From the NCBI GenBank assembly GCA_963789015.1, contig CAWBIU010000001.1, positions 2,356,001 through 2,420,000 on the forward strand: a stretch of 64,000 nucleotides of DNA, in the 5' to 3' direction. Shown in pieces: positions 18,293 to 27,145 of this stretch. A program made the position numbers and the translations under genes. The DNA comes from JAOPZW01 sp963789015 (GTDB taxonomy: Bacteria > Actinomycetota > Thermoleophilia > Solirubrobacterales > Solirubrobacteraceae). The notes under the pieces are model-generated. The model was given only the letters and a program-made list of their open reading frames with translations. It did no database searches and was not told where the DNA came from. Within the stretch, counting starts at the first letter, position 1. Every line of letters starts with the position of its first letter.

Positions 18293-19432
18293 CCGCGACC
18301 GCCACCGTCGAGGCGATGGTCAACGCCCACTCGCACGCCTTCCAGCGCGACCTGCGCGGGATCGCCGAGCGCCCCGCCCCCGAGGCGCACCGCGCCGACG
18401 ACTTCTGGAGCTGGCGCGACGCGATGTTCGCGCTCGCCGGCGCGCTGGACCCGGAGACCATGCGCGACGTGGCGAGCCGGGCCTACGCCGAGATGGCCGC
18501 GGCGGGCTATGGCGCCGTCGGCGAGTTCCACTACGTCCATCACCGGCCCGACGGGACGCCCGTACGACGAGCCCAACGCGATGGCCCACGCCGTCGCGGA
18601 GGCCGCGACCGAGCACGGTCTGGCCATCGTCCTGCTGCCCGCCGCCTACCACCGCAACGGCTGGGACGGCGGGGACCGCCCGCCCGCCGGCGGCCAGCGG
18701 CGCTTCTGCGACCCCGGCGTCGAGACCTTCCTCGCGCGCGTCGACGCGCTGCGCGGCTGGGCCCGCGACCGGCCCGGCGTCCACGTCGGCGTCGCCGCGC
18801 ACAGCGTGCGCGCCGTCCCGGCGAGCTGGCTCGAGACGATCGCCGCCTACGCCGAGCGCCACGGACTCGTGCGCCACGTCCACGCCCACGAGCAGCGCCG
18901 CGAGCTCGAGGAGTGCCGCGCCGAGCACGGCTGCACGCCGATCGAGCTGCTCGACCGCACGGGCTTCCTGTCGCCACGGACGACCGTCGTCCACGCCATC
19001 CACGTCGACGACGACGACGTCGCGCGCCTGGCCCGGACCGGGTCGATCGTCGCGTCGTGCCCGACGACCGAGGGAAACCTGGGCGACGGGCACTTCCCGG
19101 CGCTGCGGCTGCGCGACGCCGGCGTGCGGATCGTCATCGGCTCGGACTCCAACGTGCGGATCGATCCGTTCGAGGAGGTGCGCGAGCTGGAGACGGGCGC
19201 GCGGCGCGAGCGCGAGACGCGGTTCGGGCTGCTCGCGGCCGAGGGCGACCTGTGGGCGACGCTGTGCCGGACCGGCGGCGAGAGCCTGGGGCGTACGACC
19301 GGTCCTAGGCCCACGATCGACGTCGATCTGGACCACCCGGATCTGCGCGGCGTCGCGCGATCCGACCTCCCATGGGCGCTTGCGACGTGCGCCTCGGCGG
19401 GCGTCGTCGCCCGCCCGGCGGCGACCCGCTAG
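18289..19432 (+). CDS. hutF: Formimidoylglutamate deiminase, N-terminally short and frameshifted
   Basis: About 380 residues after correcting a +1 shift near 18558 (GACGCCCGTACGAC). HutF hydrolyses formimino-glutamate to N-formyl-glutamate and ammonia. Metal ligands are seen at His14 and His16 in VNAHSHAFQRDLRG, in VHAHEQRRELEEC, in VVHAIHVDDDD and in GSDSNVRIDPFEE. The protein begins almost directly at the HxH strand; family members normally carry some 45-50 earlier residues that form a small beta-sandwich. The GTG overlaps the upstream stop, so the short form is what the sequence encodes. It is the last gene of the operon. Confidence 0.85.
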
Positions 19433-19609
19433 CCGGGACGCCCGCCCGCCCGCCAGGACGGGTCATACGGCGGACCGCGGTCGTAGGACCAACGTCCGGG
19501 GCTCACGGCAGAGAACGGCAACCAGGTCTGCTCGGAGTCCCCTGCCGGGCCGGTCCACGGGCTGTGACGGTGGCGATACGCGACGTAAGCGTCTCTTCGT
19601 CCGCCTTCC
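19433..19609 (+). promoter_or_regulatory. Possible structured leader with pseudoknot potential
   Basis: This 177-nt stretch between hutF and the next ribosome site has nested complementarity. GGAC/GTCC pair at 19486-19489 and 19494-19497. GGGGCTC at 19498-19504 can pair with GAGTCCCC at 19535-19542, while CGGCAG at 19506-19511 can pair with CTGCCG at 19542-19547, an H-type pseudoknot order. I could not match it to a known riboswitch class. It may also contain the promoter of the next gene. Confidence 0.25.
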
Positions 19610-19625
19610 AAGGAGGCAATCCGCA

Positions 19626-21651
19626 GTGTCCGAGCATTCGAGCCCCAGCCGCCGGGAGCGGCGACGGCTCCCCAAGAAGCGCACCATGGCCGCTCTGGCC
19701 GTGGTCGGCGCGACCGCCCTCACGGCGACCATCGGGGGACTGACCGCGACCGCGGCCGTCCCGTCCTTCCCCAACAACCTCGTCGTCTTCCCCGACCGCG
19801 ACTTCGTCACCATCGAGGGCTACCAGGATCACCTCGGTGAGACTCGCGACGCTCGAGGTCACGCGCGGCGACACCGTCATCGGCTCCGCCAAGTCCAGGC
19901 GTCGCCGCGGGCGACGTCGCCTTCGAGATCAACCACCCCGGCGGCGTGTGCTGGGGCGCCGGCACCGGCCTCAACGTCACGCCGGACATCCGTCCCGGCC
20001 GACAAGGTCACCATCAAGTTCGACGGCGACAACTACGGCGACACGACGGTCGGGACACCTTCGTGACCAGCGATGCGGAGCGCACGGCTCGACCGTCACC
20101 GTGACCGGCTTCGTCGGCACCGGCGTCAACCGCGCCCAGATGGAGCAGCGCATCATCAACCCCGACCTCGTCGGACACCGACGTCGGCCGCCGTGACATC
20201 CGTGCCATGCCCGGGTCCGCTGACCCCGTCGCCCAAGGGCGGCTACTCGTCGGCGCTGACCTTCAGCGGCAACACGTTCACGGCGACGTACGTCTTCGAC
20301 ACGGCCGCCACGCCGCGCTCGCCGCCGACGCCGCCGACTGGGCGAGCGGTCGATGGCGTGGCAGGAGGAGGACGCCGACGGCAACCGTCAGGGCCTGACC
20401 ATCGCCGAGTTCGGCGAGCCCGGCGGCCCCGGCATGGGCGGCTGCCCGGCCGGCCCCGGCGACGCCGGCGCCCCGAAGCCCGGCACGGCCTCCGTCGTCC
20501 GCTGCGAGGACAAGACCTCGCTGCAGGTGAGCGTGGAGCCCGGCCACGCAGGTCCCGACCGCCGAGCCGATCAGCGGCTACAGCGTCGAGGCCATCGCGA
20601 ACTCGTCGACCGACGGCCAGCAGGTGCAGATCGGCCGCCGCACGACGGCGAGCGCGACCCGCGCCACGATCACCGGCCTGAGCGCCTCCGAGGCCTATGA
20701 CGTCGAGGTCCGCTCGATCGCCGGCGCGAAGATGAGCGACGTCGTTCACCGTCCAGGTGCCCGCCGGCGCCCGGTCGGCGACGATGACGCCCCCGACGCT
20801 GACCTCGACGCCCGCTCCGAACGCCGGCGGAGCGGCCGTCGAGACGAAGTCGATGACCCTCGCGAGCAACGGCGACCGCTGACATCTACTTCACCGTCGA
20901 CGGCTCGCCCGTCGATCAGCGGCGGCCTGCCGACCGACAACGGCCCAGCTGTACACCGGGCCCGATCCCGATCACCGAGCCGCTGACCCTGAAGGCCGTG
21001 GCCTTCGACCGTGCCGGCAACGAGACGCTCCTGACGGGCGCCTACAAGCCGCCCGCCGCGCTCCGGACCCGGCGCCTGAGGCCCCGACCGACTTCATCGG
21101 CACCGCCGGCCAGGCCTCGGTCGTCGCTGCGCTGGACCACGGTCGAGACCGGCATCACCGGCTACGGCGTGCAGGCCTACAACGAGGCCGGCGCGAAGGT
21201 CGGCGCCCTGGTCACGACGACCGCGAAGAACATCACGATCAACGGCCTCACCGCCAACAAGACGTACTTCTTCACGGTCAAGGCGAAGAACGCCGGCCGG
21301 CTACGGCGTCGAGACGGCGAAGCTCGGCCGCTGACGCCGACGGCGATCACCGACCGCGTCACCATCGGGACGGCCAAGTGGAAGAACGGTGACTTCCGCG
21401 TCACCGGCACCGCCTCGGTCATCGGCGCGATCGTGACGGTCTACGGCTCCAACACCGAGACCGGGGCGATCGACCGCAACCGCCGCCTGGGCACCGCCCA
21501 GGTGACCGCGGCGGCGCCGCTCCGGCGACGGGCGGCGAGTACGACATCCGCCTGCGGAACGCGCGCGGCTCCGCCCACGAACCCGGGCCGGATCTACGTC
21601 GAGTCCAACGGCGGCGGCATCGCCGGTCCGTTCACGGTCGCCAACGGCTAG
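19626..21651 (+). pseudogene. Secreted fibronectin III / chitobiase C-terminal-domain protein broken by many frameshifts
   Basis: A perfect AAGGAGG at 19610-19616 precedes GTG 19626, which starts a basic signal peptide (KKRTMAALAVVGATALTATI) and a secreted N-terminal domain (NNLVVFPDRDFVTIEG, then INHPGGVCWGAGTGLNVTPD). Continuing the protein needs at least 15 frame changes before the stop at 21649-21651. The recovered pieces show an Fn3-like unit (ISGYSVEAIANSSTDG, LSASEAYDVEVRSI), a chitobiase C-terminal-like unit (DIYFTVDGSP, LTLKAVAFDRAGNETL), a second Fn3 (TGYGVQAYNEAGAK, ANKTYFFTVKAKN) and a final beta domain ending GGGIAGPFTVANG. Most shifts are single extra C or G bases. No product can be made as written. 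Confidence 0.7.
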
Positions 21652-21680
21652 CCCGAACGGAACAGCACCACGCCTCACCC

Positions 21681-21718
21681 GGGGCCCGTCGCGCAAGCGG
21701 CGGGCCCCGGCTCGTTTC
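21681..21718 (+). terminator. Rho-independent terminator after the fibronectin-type gene
   Basis: GGGGCCCGTCGC (21681-21692) and GCGGCGGGCCCC (21697-21708) form a near-perfect stem with a GCAA loop, followed by a short T-rich stretch (CTCGTTTCT). It lies 30 nt after the stop at 21651. Confidence 0.7.
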
Positions 21719-21801
21719 TGAGAGTGGTTTCGGCGATACTGAGCCGCGCTTAAGGCGACTACGCCACTCTGGATCGCACAACCGTGAGCCCAAGGATCCA
21801 C

Positions 21802-21924
21802 ATGACACGCTTCGAGCTCGTCCCCACGCCGACCGGCGACCGCCGGCACCTCATCCTTCAGGTTGTGCCCGTCTCCAGGCGCGAGCGCGCGCGGCGCCTC
21901 GCGCGCCGCCTCGCCGGGAAGTGA
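21802..21924 (+). CDS. Small basic protein, unknown
   Basis: 40 residues, with AAGGA at 21792-21796 before the ATG. The chain has a short beta-like start (MTRFELVPTPTGDRRHLILQ) and an Arg-rich C-terminal helix (SRRERARRLARRLAGK). It lies 8 nt before the zinc-ribbon ORF and may be cotranscribed with it. I do not recognise a family; coding status is uncertain because of its size. Confidence 0.4.
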   Translation: MTRFELVPTPTGDRRHLILQVVPVSRRERARRLARRLAGK

Positions 21925-21932
21925 CGCCGGCC

Positions 21933-22094
21933 ATGTTCGGCGATCCCGGGCGCTGCCCGGACTGCGGTGAGCGAGTGACCCCGTTCGCCGCCGGCTGCGC
22001 CTTGTGCGGCGCAGAGCTCGATCCGCGCCGCTGGCACCCGAAGCCCTCGCCGCTGCGCCGGCTGCTCGCCGGGCTGCGCGCGCCGCAGCGCTGA
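21933..22094 (+). CDS. Small zinc-ribbon protein
   Basis: 53 residues. Two Cys pairs (CPDC at residues 8-11 and CALC at about 22-25) are spaced like a treble-clef zinc ribbon, followed by a basic C-terminal helix (LRRLLAGLRAPQR). The start follows the stop of the 40-residue ORF by 8 nt; there is no clear ribosome site, so coupling is likely. Function unknown. Confidence 0.5.
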   Translation: MFGDPGRCPDCGERVTPFAAGCALCGAELDPRRWHPKPSPLRRLLAGLRAPQR

Positions 22095-22145
22095 GCCCGG
22101 CTCGCGCCGCCGCGCGCGGCGCCACGCGTGCTTGACTAGCACGCG

Positions 22146-23057
22146 ATGGCCACGGCGGCGGTCCTCGACGAGCGGGCGGAGCACCGGCGCGGCCAGGTGT
22201 TCGTCGCGCTGGCCGCGATCGCCTGGTCCTCGGCCGGCGTCCTGCAGCGCGGCCTGGAGGGCAACACGGCGACGCAGGTGGGCGGCCGCGCCGTCTTCGC
22301 CGCCCTCGCGCTGCTGCTCTGGGTCGCGATCGCCGAGCGTGGGGGCGTCGTGCGCGCGACGCGCGCGGTCGGCGGGGCGGGCGTCGCCTTCGCGGTCAGC
22401 CTCGCCGTCGCGTCGGGCTGTTTCATCGCCGCCCTCAACCACACGTCGGTCGCTCACGTCCTCTTCATCCAGGCGATCGCGCCGGTGCTCGCGGCGCTGC
22501 TGGCGTGGGTCACCCTCCGCGAGCCGGTGAGCCTCCGCACGGCGCTGGCGATGGCCGTCGCGCTCGCCGGGGTGGCGCTGATGATCGGGGGCCCGGGGGA
22601 GGGCGACGTCACCGGCGACGTGCTCGCACTGGTCATGGCGCTCGGCTTCGCGGTCTCGATCGTCATCAGCCGTCACCGCCGCGACGTCTCGATGGCGCCC
22701 GCCACGTGCCTGGCCCAGGTGCTGCTGGTCGTCGCCTTCCTGCCGTTCGCCGACCTCGGGTCCGTGCCCGGCGACGACGTGCTCGCCCTCGCGCTGCTCG
22801 GCGCGGGCCAGATCGGGCTCGGCCTGGGCCTGATGACGATCGGCGCCCGGCTCATCCCCGCCGCCGAGATCGCGCTCATCTCGCTGCTCGAGGTCGTCCT
22901 CGGGCCGCTGTGGGTGTGGATCGCCTTCACCGAGCAGCCGGGCACGGCGACGCTCGCGGGCGGCGCGGTGGTGATCGTCGCGGTGCTGATCCAGGCCGGC
23001 GGCGAACGCGGGCGCAGCGCGCGGGCGCCCGACGAGGGCGCGCTCCCGCCGCGCTAG
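22146..23057 (+). CDS. DMT/EamA-family membrane transporter
   Basis: 303 residues with about ten hydrophobic helices in two repeated EamA halves. Typical stretches are IAWSSAGVLQRGL in helix 1, NHTSVAHVLFIQAIAPVLAA in helices 3-4, and IPAAEIALISLLEVVLGPLWVW in the second half. Members export amino acids or other metabolites across the cytoplasmic membrane. It is followed by a convergent minus-strand gene with a 4-nt stop overlap (CTAG). Substrate unknown. Confidence 0.85.
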   Translation: MATAAVLDERAEHRRGQVFVALAAIAWSSAGVLQRGLEGNTATQVGGRAVFAALALLLWVAIAERGGVVRATRAVGGAGVAFAVSLAVASGCFIAALNHTSVAHVLFIQAIAPVLAALLAWVTLREPVSLRTALAMAVALAGVALMIGGPGEGDVTGDVLALVMALGFAVSIVISRHRRDVSMAPATCLAQVLLVVAFLPFADLGSVPGDDVLALALLGAGQIGLGLGLMTIGARLIPAAEIALISLLEVVLGPLWVWIAFTEQPGTATLAGGAVVIVAVLIQAGGERGRSARAPDEGALPPR

Positions 23058-25066
23058 CGCGAGCCGCTGCGGGCCAGGTCGGCGACCTCGCGGCCGCCGG
23101 CGTCGATCACGGCGGCGAAGGCCTCGGCGACGCAGGCGTCGAACTGGCTGCCGGCGCAGCGGCGCAGCTCGGCGAGCGCGTCGGGCACCGACATCGCGCC
23201 GCGATACGGGCGACTCGTGGTCATCGCGTCGTAGGAGTCGCACACGGCGACGATCCGCGAGCCGAGCGGGATCTCCTCGCCGGCCAGGCCGTCCGGGTAG
23301 CCGCCGCCGTCCCAGCGCTCGTGGCTGGAGCGGACGATGTCGGCGACCGGCCGCATCTCCGGCGCAGTGCCGATGATGCGCGCGCCGATGATCGTGTGCT
23401 GGCGCATGTACTCCCACTCCTGCGGCTCCAGCGCGCGCGGAGCGTGGAGGATCGCGTCGGGGATCGCCACCTTGCCGATGTCGTGCAGCTCGGCCGCGCG
23501 GCGCACGTGGGCGACGTACGTCCGGGGTCAGACCGAGGTGGCGCGCGACCCGCTCGGCGAGCTCGGCGACGTCGCCGACGTGATCGCGCAGCGCGCGGTC
23601 GTGCTCGCCGACGACGCTCATGAGCACGTTGTGGATGCTCTCCTCGCGCGTCGGGCGCCCGCCGCGCTTGTGCGCGTACATGCGCTGGTCGGCGATCCGG
23701 AGCGCCTCGTCGGGATGGCGGGCGTCCTCGCCGAGGACGACGACGCCGTACGAGCAGCTGATCGCGAAGCGCTCGCCGTACTCACTGAGCGCCGCCGCGG
23801 CTGTCAGGGCGACGCTCTCCACGGCGTCGCGCTCGACGCGCGCGAGCACGCAGAACTCGTCGCCGCCCATGCGGTAGGCGTGGCCGGTCTCCGCGAGCGC
23901 GTCGGCCAGGCGGCCGCCGAGGCGCTCGAGCAGCGCGTCGCCGACCGGGTGGCCGAACGCGTCGTTGTAGGACTTGAAGCCGTCGAGATCGAAGAGCGCG
24001 AGCATCGTGACGCGCGCCGTGCCGTCGTCGTCGGCGGCCCGGACGAGGTGGTGCAGCAGCGCGCGGCGGTTGCCCAGGCCGGTGAGCGCGTCGGTCGTCG
24101 CCTCGGTCTCGCTGGCGCGCAGCATGCGCAGGTTCTGGCGGAAGGTGAGGCCGAAGCGCACCACGATCGTGGCGAGCGACGCCGAGGCGAGCCACAGCGC
24201 GAGGTCGTTCTGGCGGGAGTAGTGGTCGAGCACGAGCAGGCCGAGCGACGTCAGCGCGAGGCCCGCGGGCAGCACGAGCATCCCGGCCCCGCGGAGGCGG
24301 CGCGACGTCGAGGCGCTTGGCGGCTGCCACGCGGCGAAGGCGATGAGCATCAACGCGGCCGGCCATGTCGAGTCGAGGATCGTGTACTCGACGTAGGTGC
24401 CCTTGGCGGCCTGGACGAGGTAGATCGAGTCGGCGACGGCGAAGACCGCGAAGCCGAGCGCGATGAGCAGCCACGTGCGGCCCGGCTTCCAGCCGGTCAC
24501 GGTGATCGTCCCGATGACGAACGCGACCATCGCCAGGTCGCCGAGCGGGTAGGCGAGGTTCGTCGCCACCGTGGCCAGCGAGCCCCTCGGTGCTGGCGAC
24601 GATGCCGAAGACGAGCGCGGCGCCGACCGCCGCGATGCCCAGCGCGCCGATCAGGCCGTCGAGCCAGGCGGTCAGCGACACGCGGCCGGCGCGCGCGCGC
24701 AGCAGCAGGACGAGCGCGGCGTAGGAGCCCGGGTAGATGCTCAGCCAGAGCGCGTCGGCGGGCGACGGGAACGGCGGTGACTCCATGCTCGCCAGGAAGA
24801 CCGAGTAGTAGATGTCGGCGAGGAAGAAGCCGGAGAGGCCGAGGCTCAGCGCGACCCAGGCGCGGCGCTCGCGCGGCGTCGAGTGGGCGGCGGCGAGCCA
24901 GCACGTCGCGGCCGCGAAGAACTGCGTCGCGTTGTAGGAGTAGTCCCACGCCGGCGCCCACACGGCGGTGACGCCGAAGACGTTGCGCGCGAGCGTCGCC
25001 AGGAAGGCGAGGACGACGGCGCGCGAGCAGCCAGCGGGCGAGCTTGGGGGTTTCTGGCGCGAGCAC
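23054..25066 (-). CDS. Membrane-bound GGDEF and HD-GYP protein (c-di-GMP metabolism), frameshifted
   Basis: About 670 residues, read across three shifts near 25028, 24580 and 23515. The N-terminal part has eight or more hydrophobic segments (YNATQFFAAATCWLAAAHST, WLSIYPGSYAALVLLLRA, LAYPLGDLAMVAFVIG). The GGDEF domain starts near TDALTGLGNRRALLHH and has an intact MGGDEF active motif. The C-terminal HD-GYP domain has RRAAELHDIGKVAIPD, SSHERWDGGGYPDG and IVAVCDSYDAMTTSRPYR. GGDEF makes cyclic di-GMP and HD-GYP hydrolyses it, so the protein may do either or be controlled between them. The start (GTG 25066) is approximate. No neighbour reveals the output. Confidence 0.75.
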
Positions 25067-25109
25067 CGGCCCTGTGATCGGCCGTCGCTCAGAGTCGCTT
25101 GAGCGGCCG

Positions 25110-26087
25110 TCAGCGAGACCGGCGGATGCGCTCGTCGAGCGCGTCGAGCATCGCGGCGTCGACGCCGCTGTCGAACTTGCGCGCGAACAGCATCCCCGAG
25201 GCGAGCATCGCGTCGAGGTCGCCGAGACCGAGCACGTCGGGGCTCGGCCGGCGCGCGCGCCAGCGCACGAAACGGCGGTGGTCGGCGACCCGCCGCAGGC
25301 CGGGCTCGGCGCCGACGATCGTGGCGACATAGGCCTCGCTCGGGGCGATCGAGGAGCGCAGGTACCGCAGGAGCTCGGGCCGCTCGTCGGCAGCGCGGTC
25401 GAGCGTCTCGGCGGCGCGGCGCGAGAGCATCCACCAGTCCGCGCCGCGGCGGCACGGCATCGTCGCCGTGAAGGGCGTGCGCGCGCGCACGACACCCGCG
25501 TGAAGGCCGGTGGGCAGGCGCCGGACGAGCACGAACGGCCACGCCAGCCGGGTCGCCGCCCGCAGTCGCGGCCGGCGCTCCCAGTGCGCGGCGGCCTCGT
25601 CGGGGACGCGCGTCCAGCGGAAGAAGTAGCGCCCGGTGAACTCGTCGACGCCGCGCCGGCGGGCCAGCGCGCCGAGCCGCGCCCGCGGGACGCTGACCGC
25701 CTCGAGGTATGCGTCGTGCGGCGCGGCGAGGAGCTCGGCCTCGATCTCGGCGACGGGGCGCAGCGGGTAGTCCTGGCCGGAGAGCAGGACGACCCAGTCG
25801 AACTCGAGCGCCCGTAGCATGAGCCGCACGCTGCGCAGCACGGCGACGAGCAGCCCCGGCCCGCCCCAGCCGAGCGAGCCCGGCGGCTCGAGCACGCGCA
25901 CCTCCGCGTCGTGAAGCGCGCGCCGCGCGCCCGCGTGCAGCGGCTCGCCCGAGGGGTCGTGGTGGACGACGATCGGCGCGGCCGGGCTGCCCGCGCGCAG
26001 CGCGCCGGCCAGCCGCGCGACCTGGTCGGGCAGCCGGTGCGAGACGATCAGGTAGGCGACGCGCCCGCTGGTCGCCGGCGCAGCCAT
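25110..26087 (-). CDS. Core-2/I-branching (GT14-like) glycosyltransferase
   Basis: 325 residues. The N-terminus RVAYLIVSHRLPDQVARL and HHDPSGEPLHAG, then VLLSGQDYPLRP, the acceptor region CRRGADWWMLSRRAAETL, SIAPSEAYVATI and the terminal FARKFDSGVD are the order seen in bacterial beta-1,6-N-acetylglucosaminyltransferase-like proteins. These transfer sugars to surface glycans from nucleotide sugars. It lies 3 nt after the threonine aldolase stop on the same strand. Donor and acceptor are unknown. Confidence 0.78.
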   Translation of the reverse strand: MAAPATSGRVAYLIVSHRLPDQVARLAGALRAGSPAAPIVVHHDPSGEPLHAGARRALHDAEVRVLEPPGSLGWGGPGLLVAVLRSVRLMLRALEFDWVVLLSGQDYPLRPVAEIEAELLAAPHDAYLEAVSVPRARLGALARRRGVDEFTGRYFFRWTRVPDEAAAHWERRPRLRAATRLAWPFVLVRRLPTGLHAGVVRARTPFTATMPCRRGADWWMLSRRAAETLDRAADERPELLRYLRSSIAPSEAYVATIVGAEPGLRRVADHRRFVRWRARRPSPDVLGLGDLDAMLASGMLFARKFDSGVDAAMLDALDERIRRSR

Positions 26088-26090
26088 CGC

Positions 26091-27117
26091 TCAGCCCGCC
26101 AGCGCCGTCCGGGCGGCCTCGATCGCCCGGTCGATGCCGTCGTCGTCGACGTCGAGGTGGGTCACCGCGCGAACGCGCCGCGCGTCGAGGGCCAGCATGG
26201 TCACGCCCGCGGCCTCGAGCGCCGCGCTGAACGCGGGCGCGTCGGGCACCGCGAAGACGACGATGTTCGTCTCGACCGTCGCCGGGTCGATCTCGGCGCC
26301 GGCGGCGGCGAGCGCCTCGGCCAGGCGCCGCGCCCGCGCGTGGTCGTCGGCCAGGCGCTCGACGTGGTGGTCGAGCGCGTACAGCCCGGCCGCGGCGATG
26401 ATGCCGGCCTGGCGCATCGCGCCGCCGATCATCTGCTTCCAGCGCCACGCCTCGTCGATCAGCGCCTGCGAGCCGGCCAGGCACGCGCCGACGGGCGCGC
26501 CCAGGCCCTTGGTGAAGTCCAGCCAGGCGGTGTCGAAGCGCCCCGCCCAGCTCGCCGCCTCGACGCCCGCCGAGACCGTCGCGTTGAGCAGCCGCGCGCC
26601 GTCGAGGTGCGTGCGCAGCCCGTGCGCCCGGGCGACCGCGAGCACCTCGTCGATCCGCGCCGTCGGCCACACGCGGCCGCCGCCCATGTTCGTCGGCTGC
26701 TCGACGCACACCAGCCGCGGGCGCGGGGCGTAGCGGTCGGTCGCCGGATGGGCGCGGATCGCCGTGTCGAGCGCGCCGGCCGCGAACATGCCCGCCTCGC
26801 CCTCCACGACCGTCATCACCGCCCCGGACAGGACCGCGGGCCCGCCCGCCTCGGAGCGCAGCGGGTGGGTGTCGCGGCCGAGGAACAGCTCGTCCCCGCC
26901 CGGGCGGATGTGCAGCGCGATGGCGATCTCGTTGCACATCGTCCCCGAGGGCAGGAAGAGCGGCGGCCTCGTGGCCGAGCAGCTCGGCCACCCGCGCCTC
27001 GAGCGCGAGCACGGTCGGGTCGTCGCGGCGCTGCTCGTCGCCGACCTCGGCGCGCGCCATCGCCTCGCGCATCGCCGGGGTCGGACGCGTCTGGGTGTCC
27101 GAGAAGAGGTTGACCAT
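26091..27117 (-). CDS. Low-specificity L-threonine aldolase, one frameshift
   Basis: About 342 residues. PLP enzyme of the beta-eliminating lyase group: NLFSDTQTRPTPAMREAM at the start, EVGDEQRRDDPTVLALE, then after a shift near 26970 (one extra C in GCCGCCGCTC) FLPSGTMCNEIAIALHIRPG, CVEQPTNMGGGRVW, HLDGARLLNA and the PLP lysine in LDFTKGLGAPVGA. It cleaves threonine or allo-threonine to glycine and acetaldehyde. ATG 27117 lies only 28 nt from the divergent uvrC start, so both promoters share or overlap this gap. The shift is probably an error because all motifs are present. Confidence 0.85.
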
Positions 27118-27145
27118 GGCTCCGTATCCTCGATGAAGAGGCCGA

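Noticed and set aside
16468..18560. Programmed +1 frameshifting in hutI, M20 and hutF
   Set aside because: Shift sites share no common slippery motif beyond C runs, and similar shifts occur in unrelated genes; sequence error is simpler.
14761..19308. A 1515-codon open frame across hutU to hutF
   Set aside because: It runs through parts of several genes in different true frames; it is only an effect of high GC and of +1 shifts. The real proteins are reconstructed separately.
19433..19609. A c-di-GMP-I or c-di-AMP riboswitch in the leader
   Set aside because: The hallmark stretches of both classes (such as GACGCAAAG or GACAGCTAACC) are not found, so only a generic structured leader is reported.
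21858..23053. Minus-strand extension of the GGDEF reading past the HD-GYP shift
   Set aside because: It is the wrong frame after the shift near 23515 and runs antisense to the DMT transporter.
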